Shown piece by piece: positions 52,861 through 62,077 of a stretch of DNA of 64,000 bases. The notes beneath the pieces were generated by a model. That model was not told the DNA's origin, made no database searches, and saw only the letters and a program-made list of their open reading frames with translations. How positions within the stretch are numbered: the stretch's first letter is position 1; every line of letters starts with the position of its first letter. The position numbers and the translations under genes are program-made. The stretch lies in assembly GCF_014349235.1 (NCBI RefSeq), contig NZ_JACSOH010000004.1, positions 195,307 through 259,306 of the forward strand. The letters run 5' to 3'. Source of the stretch: Cytophaga sp. FL35. Lineage in GTDB: Bacteria; Bacteroidota; Bacteroidia; Flavobacteriales; Flavobacteriaceae.

Positions 52861-55800
52861 ATGTTTCAAAAATTTATAGATAGACCGGTACTTTCTACCG
52901 TTATATCCGTTATCATCGTAATCTTAGGGGTGCTTGGCCTAACTACCTTACCGGTAGAGCAGTATCCTGAAATTGCACCGCCCACGGTACAGGTTACGGC
53001 GTCCTACACCGGTGCAAATGCCGGTACGGTATTGAATAGTGTTGTAATTCCGTTGGAAGAGCAAATAAACGGTGTGGAGGGCATGACCTATATGACATCC
53101 ACGGCAAGTAACGATGGTTCTGCCAGTATTAGCGTTTATTTTGAATTGGGTACAGACCCGGACATTGCAGCGGTAAACGTACAGAACAGGGTCTCTAGGG
53201 CAAATAGCGTGTTGCCAGAATCGGTAATCGCTACTGGTGTAACTACCCAAAAAACACAGAACAGCTCGTTGTTGTTCTTCTCTATATTCTCAGAGAACGA
53301 AAATTACGATGCCACCTTTGTAGAAAACTACGCCAAAATTAATCTTGTGCCCAGATTAAAACGGGTCTACGGCGTAGGTAATGTAAACGTTTTTGGCTCC
53401 AAGGACTACTCCATGCGTATATGGATAGACCCGGACAAAATGGCTTCTTACAACATTGTTCCTTCAGACATTCAAGCAGCATTGGCAGAACAGAACCGTG
53501 AAGCGGCCACCGGTAAAATTGGGGAAAATGCAGATGGTGTTTATGAATATGTTTTGAAGTACAAAGGCCGATTGGACGAAGTATCCGAATATGAAAATAT
53601 TATCCTGAAAACTACGGAAGATGGCGGTTTCCTACGTTTAAAAGATGTGGCGGATATTGAATTGGGCGCGTTTAATTATGCGCGTAAAAACTACGGAATG
53701 GGTGCTCCCGGTGTTGCGGTTGGTGTATACCAAACATCAGGCTCCAATGCTACTGAAATTATCAAAGAGGTTGAAGCCATTTTGGAGGAAAGCAAGGCAG
53801 AATTTCCAGAAGGTCTGGATTATGTAATTCCATTTAACACCAAGGATTTCTTGGACGCCTCCATAGACCATGTGGTACAGACCCTTATAGAGGCGTTTAT
53901 CCTGGTTTTTATTGTGGTGTTCTTGTTCTTACAAGATTTTAGATCCACCTTAATCCCTGCTATTGCGGTGCCCGTGGCCATTGTGGGAACCTTTTTCTTC
54001 CTGCAGATTTTTGGCTACTCTATAAACATGCTCACCTTGTTCGCTATGATTCTGGCTATTGGTATTGTGGTAGATGATGCCATCGTGGTGGTAGAAGCCG
54101 TGCATGCAAAATTAGAAGAAGGTGCAGAAAGCGGGAAAGCCGCGACAAAATCGGCCATGAGTGAAATTTCTGGGGCGATTATTTCCATAACCTTGGTTAT
54201 GTCTGCCGTGTTTATTCCAGTTTCCTTTATTCAAGGAACCTCTGGGGTATTCTACCAGCAGTTTGGTATCACCTTGGCGGTGGCCATTCTAATTTCCGCA
54301 GTAAACGCATTAACATTGAGTCCGGCATTGGCGGCCTTGTTTCTAAAACCACATACCCATGAAGAAGGTAAAAAGCAAAACTTAAAGGACCGTTTCTTCA
54401 ACGGGTTCAATAGAGGTTTTAATGCAATTACCGATAAATATACCGGTGCGGTAAACACGCTGATTAAGAGAAAATGGTTGGCCGTTGGTATGTTGGTCAT
54501 TTTTTCCGGCTTAGCCGTTTACCTATTCAAAAGCACTCCTAGCGGGTTTGTGCCTAATGAGGATAGAGGTATCATTTTTGCCAACGTGAGTATGCCACCA
54601 AGTACCACTTTGGAAAAAACCGAAGAAACCTTGATGAAATTGGACTCTATATATGCATCTATGGATGTGATTGATAAACGTCTTACCGTTTCCGGTTTCA
54701 GTTTGTTAAACCGGGTTAGTGCGGGATCTTATGGATTCTCTATCATGAAATTACAGGATTGGAGCGAGCGTGAGGCCGATTCCCTATCCGTGGAAGCAAC
54801 ATTGGCCAAACTATTTGCGGTTTCGGCACAATTTAAAGATGCCCAGATTATTTATTTTACGCCGCCTAGTATACAAGGTTTTGGTACCTCATCTGGTTTT
54901 GAAGTACAGCTCCAAAGTAAGGGTGGCGCAGATTGGGCAGAGATAGACGAGGTGAAAAATCAATTTTTAGGCGCCTTAAATCAAAGACCGGAAGTGCAAT
55001 ACGCCATCTCCCAGTTTAGCCCAAATTTTCCACAATATGAACTGGAAGTAGATGTGGAGAAAATTAAAATGGCAGGCTTCTCTACAACTGATATTTTTAA
55101 TGCCTTGCAAGGTTATTATGGGGGAATTTACGCAACAGATTTTAACAAGTTTGGGAAACAGTACCGCGTAATGATCCAGGCAAAACCTGAAGATCGGGCT
55201 AATGAAAATAGCTTGAATAAAATCTATGTTCGTAACACCAATGGCGAATCTGTAGCGGTAAGCCAGTTTGTCAACTTAAAAAAGATTTATGGGCCAGAAT
55301 CCGTAGAACGATTCAACCTTTTAAGTTCCGTAAAAGTAACAGGGGTACCCAACCCTGGCTATAGTACGGGTGATGCCCTTACTGCCATTCAAGAAGTCGC
55401 AGCGCAGGTTTTACCCAACAACTATACCTATGAGTACTCTGGATTAACTCGTGAAGAAAGCAAATCTGGCGGTACCACAATCGTAATATTTATTTTGAGT
55501 CTGGTGTTTGTGTATTTCTTGCTAAGTGCACAGTACGAAAGCTATATTTTACCGTTTGCCATCTTGCTTTCCTTACCGTTTGGACTAGCGGGCGCCATCC
55601 TTTTCGTGAATTTAGGCGGATTGGAGAATAATATTTATTTCCAAATTGCTTTGATCATGCTTATTGGACTATTAGCAAAAAATGCCATTCTAATTGTGGA
55701 GTTTGCATTGCAACGGCGTAGGGAAGGAATGGGACTTTGGGACGCGGCCATTGATGGTGCCAAAGCACGTTTTAGACCCATTTTAATGACGTCCTTCGCC

Positions 55801-56013
55801 TTTATCTTCGGTTTGCTTCCTTTGGCATTGTCCTCTGGTGTAGGTGCCATTGGTAACCGTTCTATTGGTATGAGCGCCGTTGGAGGTATGCTTATAGGTA
55901 CCATTCTAGGAGTTTTTGTTATCCCTGTTCTTTTTGTGGTTTTACAAGCCTTACAAGAACGTTTTAGCGGAGCACCTAAAACCGAAAATCAAGAAAAAGC
56001 CCTTAATGCTTAA
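52861..56013 (+). CDS. HAE1-family RND multidrug efflux pump
   Basis: A 1050-residue AcrB/MexB-type inner-membrane pump with 12 predicted helices and two large periplasmic loops. The proton-relay residues D405 and D406 (GIVVDDAIVVVEAVH) in TM4 and K940 (LLAKNAILIVEFA) in TM10 are present at positions close to those of AcrB. It begins MFQKFIDRPVLSTVISVIIV, typical of HAE1 pumps. Likely substrates are hydrophobic drugs or toxins. Confidence 0.95.
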   Translation: MFQKFIDRPVLSTVISVIIVILGVLGLTTLPVEQYPEIAPPTVQVTASYTGANAGTVLNSVVIPLEEQINGVEGMTYMTSTASNDGSASISVYFELGTDPDIAAVNVQNRVSRANSVLPESVIATGVTTQKTQNSSLLFFSIFSENENYDATFVENYAKINLVPRLKRVYGVGNVNVFGSKDYSMRIWIDPDKMASYNIVPSDIQAALAEQNREAATGKIGENADGVYEYVLKYKGRLDEVSEYENIILKTTEDGGFLRLKDVADIELGAFNYARKNYGMGAPGVAVGVYQTSGSNATEIIKEVEAILEESKAEFPEGLDYVIPFNTKDFLDASIDHVVQTLIEAFILVFIVVFLFLQDFRSTLIPAIAVPVAIVGTFFFLQIFGYSINMLTLFAMILAIGIVVDDAIVVVEAVHAKLEEGAESGKAATKSAMSEISGAIISITLVMSAVFIPVSFIQGTSGVFYQQFGITLAVAILISAVNALTLSPALAALFLKPHTHEEGKKQNLKDRFFNGFNRGFNAITDKYTGAVNTLIKRKWLAVGMLVIFSGLAVYLFKSTPSGFVPNEDRGIIFANVSMPPSTTLEKTEETLMKLDSIYASMDVIDKRLTVSGFSLLNRVSAGSYGFSIMKLQDWSEREADSLSVEATLAKLFAVSAQFKDAQIIYFTPPSIQGFGTSSGFEVQLQSKGGADWAEIDEVKNQFLGALNQRPEVQYAISQFSPNFPQYELEVDVEKIKMAGFSTTDIFNALQGYYGGIYATDFNKFGKQYRVMIQAKPEDRANENSLNKIYVRNTNGESVAVSQFVNLKKIYGPESVERFNLLSSVKVTGVPNPGYSTGDALTAIQEVAAQVLPNNYTYEYSGLTREESKSGGTTIVIFILSLVFVYFLLSAQYESYILPFAILLSLPFGLAGAILFVNLGGLENNIYFQIALIMLIGLLAKNAILIVEFALQRRREGMGLWDAAIDGAKARFRPILMTSFAFIFGLLPLALSSGVGAIGNRSIGMSAVGGMLIGTILGVFVIPVLFVVLQALQERFSGAPKTENQEKALNA

Positions 56014-56023
56014 GCCCAAAACA

Positions 56024-57424
56024 ATGATAAAAAGAAACAATATAAAATTCATAGCCATTTTGGTACTTCCGCTTGTGCTGCAATCTTGTTTTGTGGCCAA
56101 GAATTACGAAAGACCAGATTTGGAAACCCAAAAACTGTATAGAACGGACCAATTACCACAAGATAGTGTATCTATGGCCCAGGTTTCTTGGAAGGATATT
56201 TTTACCGATGCCCAATTGCAATCGCATATAGAAAAGGGACTTACCAATAATTTGGACATACGTATAGCCCTGCAAAGTATAATAAGTGCAGAATCTTATT
56301 TAAAACAGGGTAAGGCAGGGTATTTTCCAACCTTATCTGCCACGGCAAGTGCTACACGCACCAAGAACTCAGAGAACAGTCAGTTTGGTAGTATTTTTAG
56401 CGAAGCTATTGAGCAATACCAATTATCTGGAACACTTTCTTGGGAGGCCGATGTTTGGGGTAAAATTCGTAGTAATAAACGGGCCGCCAATGCCAACTAT
56501 CTACAAAGTGTTGCAGCACACCAAGCGGTAAAGACACAACTGGTGGCAAGCATTGCCGATTTGTATTATCAACTATTGGCGCTAGACCGTCAAAAATTAG
56601 TTGCAGAAGAAACACTTGAGGCACGCAAAAGTAGTCTAGAAACCACAATGGCCTTAAAAGATGCTGGCCAGGTTACGGAAGTTGCGGTAAAACAAACCGA
56701 AGCTCAGGTGCACACTACGGAAATAATTCTTATTGATTTGGAGAACAATATTAAATTGTTAGAGAACAGCTTTAGTTTATTACTAGGGGAAGCTCCGCAT
56801 TCCATTGCAAGGACTACCATTGAAGACCAAGAAATAAATACGGATTTAAACACTGGTGTACCTGCATTATTACTGGCCAACAGACCAGATGTAATACAGG
56901 CAGAGTATGCATTGGTAAATGCTTTTGAATTGACCAATGTGGCGCGTAGCAGTATGTATCCAAGTTTAACACTAACGGCCCAAGGAGGCTTTCAAAGCTT
57001 GGAATTGGACAATTTTATAGATGCCAGTTCACTGTTTTCCTCATTGGTTGGTTCCTTGACCCAGCCTTTATTTAACCAGCGTAAACTAAGAACCCAATTA
57101 GAAGCGGCAAAGGCACAGCAGGAACAAGCACTTTTAAATTATAAAAAGAGTTTGCTAACCGCAGGGCAAGAAGTTTCAAATGCTTTGTATAACTATGAGG
57201 CCGAAACCAAAAAACTTTCTGCTAGGGAAAAAGAATTGGATTCCTATGCCTTGGCCGAAGATTATTCCGAAGAACTTTTGAACAACGGGCTGGCCAATTA
57301 TCTAGAGGTGTTAACCGCAAGGCAAAATGCCTTAAACTCAGAACTGAACCTCATCGATTCTAAATATGGTCAGCTAAGTGCAACGGTAGAATTATACCGT
57401 GCTCTTGGTGGAGGTTGGCAATAA
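56024..57424 (+). CDS. TolC-like outer-membrane efflux lipoprotein (NodT)
   Basis: An approximately 466-residue outer-membrane channel of the OMF family. The signal peptide MIKRNNIKFIAILVLPLVLQSC ends in a lipobox, then two OEP repeats (about 40-250 and 255-460) with the typical DIRIALQSIISAESYLKQGKAGYFP and LLANRPDVIQAEYAL segments. The start could also be at 56006, which overlaps the pump's stop by a few bases. Third structural gene of the tripartite pump. Confidence 0.92.
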   Translation: MIKRNNIKFIAILVLPLVLQSCFVAKNYERPDLETQKLYRTDQLPQDSVSMAQVSWKDIFTDAQLQSHIEKGLTNNLDIRIALQSIISAESYLKQGKAGYFPTLSATASATRTKNSENSQFGSIFSEAIEQYQLSGTLSWEADVWGKIRSNKRAANANYLQSVAAHQAVKTQLVASIADLYYQLLALDRQKLVAEETLEARKSSLETTMALKDAGQVTEVAVKQTEAQVHTTEIILIDLENNIKLLENSFSLLLGEAPHSIARTTIEDQEINTDLNTGVPALLLANRPDVIQAEYALVNAFELTNVARSSMYPSLTLTAQGGFQSLELDNFIDASSLFSSLVGSLTQPLFNQRKLRTQLEAAKAQQEQALLNYKKSLLTAGQEVSNALYNYEAETKKLSAREKELDSYALAEDYSEELLNNGLANYLEVLTARQNALNSELNLIDSKYGQLSATVELYRALGGGWQ

Positions 57425-57431
57425 TCATATC

Positions 57432-58010
57432 GTGGTGCAAGAAAGAACAGCGGCACTGGAACAAGCACTTTCCCTTTTTACCAAATATGGTTGCAAAAGG
57501 GTGAGTATGGACGATGTTGCCCATGCGCTTGGTATTTCCAAAAAAACCCTCTACACCCATTTTAAAACAAAGGATGAACTGGTTTTAGAAAGTGTGGCCT
57601 ACTTGTTACAGCGTACCCATCTAAAAATGAGTAATTTTTTTGAACTAAGTGATGGGCACAACGACCCGTTTAAACGGGTAATTCAAATTTATAGAGTAGG
57701 ACTTAAGGAATTAAGAAACTTGAGTCCTACCTTTCTTTTTGGGCTCAAAAAATATTATCCGGAAGCTTTTAACTTCTATAACAATTTTAGGCAAGGAATT
57801 GTTTGGACCTATATTCTAGATTTATTGCAAGAAGCAAAAAATAAAGGGCAAATCAAGGAAGGGATTAATCTTAAATTGATATGCGAATTATTCCTTTTAC
57901 GCACCGATGAAATTATACTGCCCCAAAGCGACTTTTTTGACAATTACACTACCGAAGAACTCTTGGAACACCTTATAATAGTACCATTACAAGGGATTAG
58001 GGCTTTATAG
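57432..58010 (+). CDS. TetR/AcrR-family transcriptional regulator
   Basis: A roughly 192-residue regulator with the N-terminal TetR HTH (ERTAALEQALSLFTKYGCKRVSMDDVAHALGISKKTLYTHFKTKDEL) and a helical ligand domain. The start is uncertain: only GTG codons fit (57399 within tolC, or 57432/57435 after it), and I choose 57432. It lies eight bases past the TolC-like gene and is the second regulator of this operon, after the MarR/GbsR gene at its head. Confidence 0.87.
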   Translation: MVQERTAALEQALSLFTKYGCKRVSMDDVAHALGISKKTLYTHFKTKDELVLESVAYLLQRTHLKMSNFFELSDGHNDPFKRVIQIYRVGLKELRNLSPTFLFGLKKYYPEAFNFYNNFRQGIVWTYILDLLQEAKNKGQIKEGINLKLICELFLLRTDEIILPQSDFFDNYTTEELLEHLIIVPLQGIRAL

Positions 58011-58046
58011 CAAAAAATATAAGAGCCATCAACTTTAAACAACCAA

Positions 58047-58547
58047 CTACCTTAATCCAAAACCTTTAGCAGCCCACCAAGGGTGAATTTCAATTTTTAA
58101 ACGCCCTGCTTTTACCATAGGATCTGCATTGGCCAAACTATCTGCCATTTCTTGGGTGGGCACATTATAAATGGTAATGCCCCGTATAGCCCCATCGTCA
58201 CCAAAAGGTCCGGATATATCGGCATAACCCATTTCGTACATTTTGCCCAAATGCGCTAAATGTAACGTTTGCAAACTATCCGCTTCCTTTTTACTTTGGG
58301 TTCTATTGGGACCGCTTTTTAAAAAGGCGATGAAGTATTGCTGCATCAACACCGTGTCTTTTGTTTTTTCATCTACATAATCGAAAATTTGATAGCCTTC
58401 TCCTTCAAGTTCGGCTTTAGTAGCTGCAACGGAAGGTTTAACTTCCTCAACAACATTTACTGATTTGTTATCCTGTTTTGCCCGTTCTTGGCATGCCATA
58501 CAAACTAACAAAACGACCAAGATTACCAAACACCTCATCTTTACCAT
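58047..58547 (-). CDS. YCII-domain lipoprotein
   Basis: A 166-residue protein with a signal peptide and lipobox (VVLLVCMAC, C19), a charged linker, and a C-terminal YCII-related (dimeric alpha-beta barrel) domain: QQYFIAFLKSGPNRTQ, HLAHLGKMYEMGYADISGPFG and the DPMVKAGRLKIEIHPWW end. YCII domains are usually cytoplasmic; an exported lipid-anchored version is uncommon. It overlaps the CYTH gene by seven bases and is last in the three-gene operon. Confidence 0.8.
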   Translation of the reverse strand: MVKMRCLVILVVLLVCMACQERAKQDNKSVNVVEEVKPSVAATKAELEGEGYQIFDYVDEKTKDTVLMQQYFIAFLKSGPNRTQSKKEADSLQTLHLAHLGKMYEMGYADISGPFGDDGAIRGITIYNVPTQEMADSLANADPMVKAGRLKIEIHPWWAAKGFGLR

Positions 58548-59008
58548 GTTTTAAAGGGCTTTTTGCCCAATTGAGAATTGTAATATTTTATATCTCCAGT
58601 TACCTCTTCTCCTAACCATTCCGGTTTTTGAAAACGTTCTTTTTCAGTGGAGAGTTCCACTTCGGCAACGGTAAGGCCCTCATTATCGCCATAAAACTCA
58701 TCCACTTCAAACAAATGATTTCCCACGGGCACTGCATATCTGGTTTTGTCAATGATACCCTTTTCACAAAGAATGAGTAATTGCTCCGCTTCAGTAACGG
58801 TAATCTTATGCTCCCACTCAAAACGGGTAGTTCCTTCTTGGTTTGATTTTCCCTTCACGGTCAAAAATCCACTATCTCCTTTGATTCGCACTCGAACCGT
58901 ACGTTCTGGATCCGTATTCAAAAAGCCCTGAACAATACGTTCTTGAGAGCTTGAATTTTCCTTAAAAGCATCGGAATTCACCAAAAATTTTCGTTCTATT
59001 TCTATCAC
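58541..59008 (-). CDS. CYTH-domain (triphosphate tunnel) protein
   Basis: A 155-residue CYTH-fold protein. The signature E-x-E-x-K is E3, E5, K7 (IEIERKFLV), and further metal- and phosphate-binding charged residues lie in RTVRVRIKGDSGFLTVKGK. Members are triphosphatases (tripolyphosphatase or thiamine triphosphatase-like). The start codon is GTG, inside the four-base overlap GTGA with the upstream gene. Confidence 0.88.
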   Translation of the reverse strand: MIEIERKFLVNSDAFKENSSSQERIVQGFLNTDPERTVRVRIKGDSGFLTVKGKSNQEGTTRFEWEHKITVTEAEQLLILCEKGIIDKTRYAVPVGNHLFEVDEFYGDNEGLTVAEVELSTEKERFQKPEWLGEEVTGDIKYYNSQLGKKPFKTW

Positions 59009-59673
59009 TGCTTTGCTAGTTCTTTTATTTTATCAGACTCTATTTTCCCGTTTGGATAGTCGTTATTGGCCACCCAAAGCATGCATTGGGCAATGGAATC
59101 GGGCTCAATGGAACGGTATTTCCTTAATCCTCCTACCAATAAAAGATTACCAATTTTCATCAGTTGCTTAAAAAGCCATTCGCCCAACCTTTTTTCCTCT
59201 CGCTTTCCTCCTATCAAAGAAGGTTGCAAAATATAGGTATTCCTAATTTGCTGCTGTAAAACGGCCTCTTCCATTTGACCTTTGATGCGGTTATAGAAAA
59301 TCTTGCTTTTGGCATCAGCTCCTAATGCGGAGACCACCACAAATGTGGGAATTTGATTTTCTACACACAATTTAGCCGCCTCTACGGGAATACCATAATC
59401 GATTTTTTCATACAGCGCATTATCCGGTGTTTTGGCTTTGGTCGTTCCAATACAGCAAAATACTTCCTGCCCGGTAAAATCTTCTTTGAAACTAGAAAGG
59501 TTCATCAAATCGCCCAAATGCTCCTCTAATTTCTCATGTTGTATTCCCACCGAGCTTCGAGAAAACAGTTTCACCTTTTGATAGCGGTCATCTGCCAATA
59601 ACAGTTTCAATAATTTACCTCCGGTGAGTCCGGTGGCACCAAGAATAATTGCGGCCTTTTTCTCTTCTTCCAT
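59005..59673 (-). CDS. TIP30/HTATIP2-like NAD(P)-binding protein
   Basis: A 222-residue atypical short-chain dehydrogenase-like protein. The nucleotide motif ILGATGLTGGKLLKLL is at 10-25, the VVSALGADAKSKIFYNRIKGQMEEAV segment carries the S/Y-x-x-K elements, and the IRNTYILQPSLIGGKREEKRLGE segment matches the TIP30 group. Enzyme activity is unknown. First gene of an operon with CYTH and YCII genes; divergent from dinB with 28 bases between. Confidence 0.87.
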   Translation of the reverse strand: MEEEKKAAIILGATGLTGGKLLKLLLADDRYQKVKLFSRSSVGIQHEKLEEHLGDLMNLSSFKEDFTGQEVFCCIGTTKAKTPDNALYEKIDYGIPVEAAKLCVENQIPTFVVVSALGADAKSKIFYNRIKGQMEEAVLQQQIRNTYILQPSLIGGKREEKRLGEWLFKQLMKIGNLLLVGGLRKYRSIEPDSIAQCMLWVANNDYPNGKIESDKIKELAKQ

Positions 59674-59701
59674 CCAACTAAATATAGCGTAATTTTACAG
59701 C

Positions 59702-60802
59702 ATGTCCAATGAATTTGACAACCGAAAGATCATACATGTGGATATGGATGCTTTTTACGCCTCCGTAGAACAATTGGACCATCCTGAACTCAAGGGAAAA
59801 CCTGTTGCCGTGGGCGGAAGTTCTAAAAGGGGCGTTGTCTCTGCAGCAAGTTATGAGGCCCGAAAATTTGGAGTACGTAGCGCCATGAGCAGCGTACTGG
59901 CCCAAAAAAAATGTCCGGAGCTCATCTTTGTCAAAGCTCATTTTGATCGCTATAAAGAGGTATCCAAACAAATCAGAAACATCTTTTTTGAGTATACGGA
60001 TTTGGTGGAACCGCTTTCCCTGGATGAAGCTTATCTGGATGTTACCCAAAACAAAAAAGGAAACCCATCGGCTACGATGATCGCGAAGGAAATTAGACAG
60101 CGTATTTTAGAGGTAACCGGACTTACCGCTTCCGCGGGAATTTCCATTAATAAGTTTATTGCCAAAGTGGCCAGTGATTACAACAAGCCTAACGGACAAA
60201 AAACGGTGAATCCTTCCGAAGTGCTGCAATTTCTCGAAGATTTGGACATTAGAAAGTTCTATGGGGTAGGTAAGGTCACCGCCGAAAAGATGTACAAATT
60301 GGGCATTTTCACTGGAGCGGACCTAAAAAAGAAGTCCTTAGATTTTTTGGAAGAAAATTTTGGCAAGAGCGGCAGTTACTATTATAACGTGGTAAGAGGC
60401 ATTCACCACAGTGCCGTAAAGCCGCATCGCATTCCTAAATCAGTTGGGGCCGAACGCACTTTTAGCGAAAACCTTAGCAGTGAAATCTTTATGCTGGAAC
60501 GCCTAGAGCGTATTGCCGAAGAACTGGAAAGAAGACTAAAAAAATCGAAGATTGCGGGAAAGACCATTACCCTAAAAATAAAGTATAGCGACTTTACCCT
60601 GAACACTCGGAGCAAGACCCTTTCCTATTTTATAGCCGACAAAAGCCTGATTTTGGAAACTGCAAAAGAATTGCTCTACCAAGAAGAAATGAAGAATTCC
60701 GTAAGGTTGTTGGGCATTTCCCTTTCCAACCTCAACACGGACAAAAACGAAAAGGAAGAAAAAAAAGAATCGGTATCGGTACAACTCAAATTTGAGTTTT
60801 AG
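59702..60802 (+). CDS. dinB: DNA polymerase IV (Y family)
   Basis: A 366-residue translesion polymerase. Catalytic acidic residues are D14 (HVDMDAFYASVEQ), D108 and E109 (SLDEAYLDV); the steric-gate aromatic is in DAFYAS. The palm, fingers and little-finger domains fit the usual length, and the thumb HhH IRKFYGVGKVTAEKMYKLG is clear. A basic/acidic C-terminal tail (KEEKKESVSVQLKFEF) ends in the region that should contact the sliding clamp. Monocistronic. Confidence 0.95.
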   Translation: MSNEFDNRKIIHVDMDAFYASVEQLDHPELKGKPVAVGGSSKRGVVSAASYEARKFGVRSAMSSVLAQKKCPELIFVKAHFDRYKEVSKQIRNIFFEYTDLVEPLSLDEAYLDVTQNKKGNPSATMIAKEIRQRILEVTGLTASAGISINKFIAKVASDYNKPNGQKTVNPSEVLQFLEDLDIRKFYGVGKVTAEKMYKLGIFTGADLKKKSLDFLEENFGKSGSYYYNVVRGIHHSAVKPHRIPKSVGAERTFSENLSSEIFMLERLERIAEELERRLKKSKIAGKTITLKIKYSDFTLNTRSKTLSYFIADKSLILETAKELLYQEEMKNSVRLLGISLSNLNTDKNEKEEKKESVSVQLKFEF

Positions 60803-60803
60803 C

Positions 60804-60828
60804 AAAAAAAAGCCTTTGAAACAAAGGC
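60804..60828. terminator. Bidirectional terminator between dinB and the cupredoxin gene
   Basis: GCCTTTG (60812-60818) and CAAAGGC (60822-60828) form a stem with an AAA loop. The eight A before it give a strong T-run on the minus strand; on the plus strand CGTTTTA gives a weaker one. Confidence 0.8.
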
Positions 60829-60852
60829 CGTTTTACTATACTATTCTATTTA

Positions 60853-61230
60853 TTACTGTACAACCAAAATATTATCGGTCGCAGTAGGGTTCAAAGGACA
60901 GAAATATACATACTCGCCCTTGCTCAAAACCGTTGGCTTTGAATTTTGTTTGGAATCAGTAGCTACGGGAGCCGTTACATAGGCGGTTTGAATGTGGTTT
61001 TCGGGCTTTGAAATATCCTTACCCTTTTCTACCAGTACAAATCCTACTTTATGGTCAATACCATTGTTTACAATTTCAAATACGTACGTACCTTCTGATA
61101 CGGTCAATTGTTTTTTGGTAAACTCACCTGGCGTTTGCTCCAAGGTAATGGTCTTTGTTTGGGTGTCTTGTGCCTGAAGAGCTGCGTTGAATCCGAAAAC
61201 GACAGCAAAAATCAATAGAATGTTTTTCAT
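60853..61230 (-). CDS. Secreted cupredoxin-fold protein
   Basis: A 125-residue protein with a signal peptide (cleavage near AALQAQ, residue 20) and a cupredoxin-type beta sandwich (GTYVFEIVNNGIDHKVGFVL, then GEYVYFCPLNPT). A blue-copper site would need two His, Cys and Met; here H60 and C111 are present, but there is no His or Met after the Cys. So it probably does not bind copper in the usual way. It follows the AhpD-like gene by 37 bases. Confidence 0.75.
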   Translation of the reverse strand: MKNILLIFAVVFGFNAALQAQDTQTKTITLEQTPGEFTKKQLTVSEGTYVFEIVNNGIDHKVGFVLVEKGKDISKPENHIQTAYVTAPVATDSKQNSKPTVLSKGEYVYFCPLNPTATDNILVVQ

Positions 61231-61267
61231 GATATTTATTTTTTAAGATGTATGTTAGCGATTAGAA

Positions 61268-61813
61268 TTAAACAGTTGCGTCTAAAGGTTCTGCAGCAGG
61301 AAAATCTACCGGTACTTTAGTGGTGCTATGTACGTAGTTACTGATGGTTTTATCACCTACAAGAACAATGGCGTCGATAAGGTTTTCTTTTGTCCATCCG
61401 TTATTCAAAAAGTTGTTAACTACTTCTTCATCGGTTGCACCTCTATTCTCGGTAACATTTTTGGCAAATTTTGCCAAGGCATCCAATTTAGAATCGAAGG
61501 AAGCCTTACCACTTCTCAACTCTAAAATTTGCTCATCTGTAAAACCGTTCATTTTTCCGATTGCGGTGTGGGCGGCCAAACAGTACTCACAGTTGTTTAC
61601 TTGGCTAACCGCTAGGTTGACAACTTCTTTTTGCTTAGCGTTCAATGAAGTTTTGGCATTCGCAAAATTTAAATAATTGGCCAAGGCATTGTTAGAATGT
61701 GCGTAGGTAGCGTACAAATTAGGTACAAAGCCAACCGCTTTTTCAAGGTTGTCAAAAATAGCCTGATTGGCTTCGTTTACTTCTTCTCTTTTTAAGGGTT
61801 TAAAATTGCTCAT
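61268..61813 (-). CDS. AhpD/carboxymuconolactone decarboxylase-family protein
   Basis: A 181-residue peroxidase-like protein with the AhpD active-site motif C75-E-Y-C78-x3-H82 (NNCEYCLAAHTAIGK). Such proteins reduce peroxides or disulfides with a thiol partner in the cytoplasm. It lies upstream of the cupredoxin-fold gene and downstream of an AraC gene, all on the minus strand. The 265-base gap to the AraC gene (61814-62077) has no convincing gene. Confidence 0.9.
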   Translation of the reverse strand: MSNFKPLKREEVNEANQAIFDNLEKAVGFVPNLYATYAHSNNALANYLNFANAKTSLNAKQKEVVNLAVSQVNNCEYCLAAHTAIGKMNGFTDEQILELRSGKASFDSKLDALAKFAKNVTENRGATDEEVVNNFLNNGWTKENLIDAIVLVGDKTISNYVHSTTKVPVDFPAAEPLDATV

Positions 61814-62077
61814 AATACTATATTTAAATTGTTGATAATTGGATTAAAACGATTTTGCCGAATCACAATAGAAATCGTGATGGTATGCCTTTTCACAATG
61901 TGCCGAGGCATTTAGCTTTCTTTTGTTACTCGCTCGATTATTAGTGAAAATCGTAATGAGGTTGAATAGTGACTTTTCTTTGTTGCTCATTGCTTTGTTA
62001 TTTTTACAGTACAAAGATGTGAACAAAGAGAGGACAGGGGTTATGATGAATTTCCCGAACGCTTGCCTAAATTTCCC

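Noticed and set aside
61844-62026. 60-codon open frame on the minus strand between the AraC and AhpD-like genes
   Set aside because: The translation has no protein-like pattern, there is no promoter box at its start, and it ends close to the AhpD-like start; it is more likely untranslated leader.
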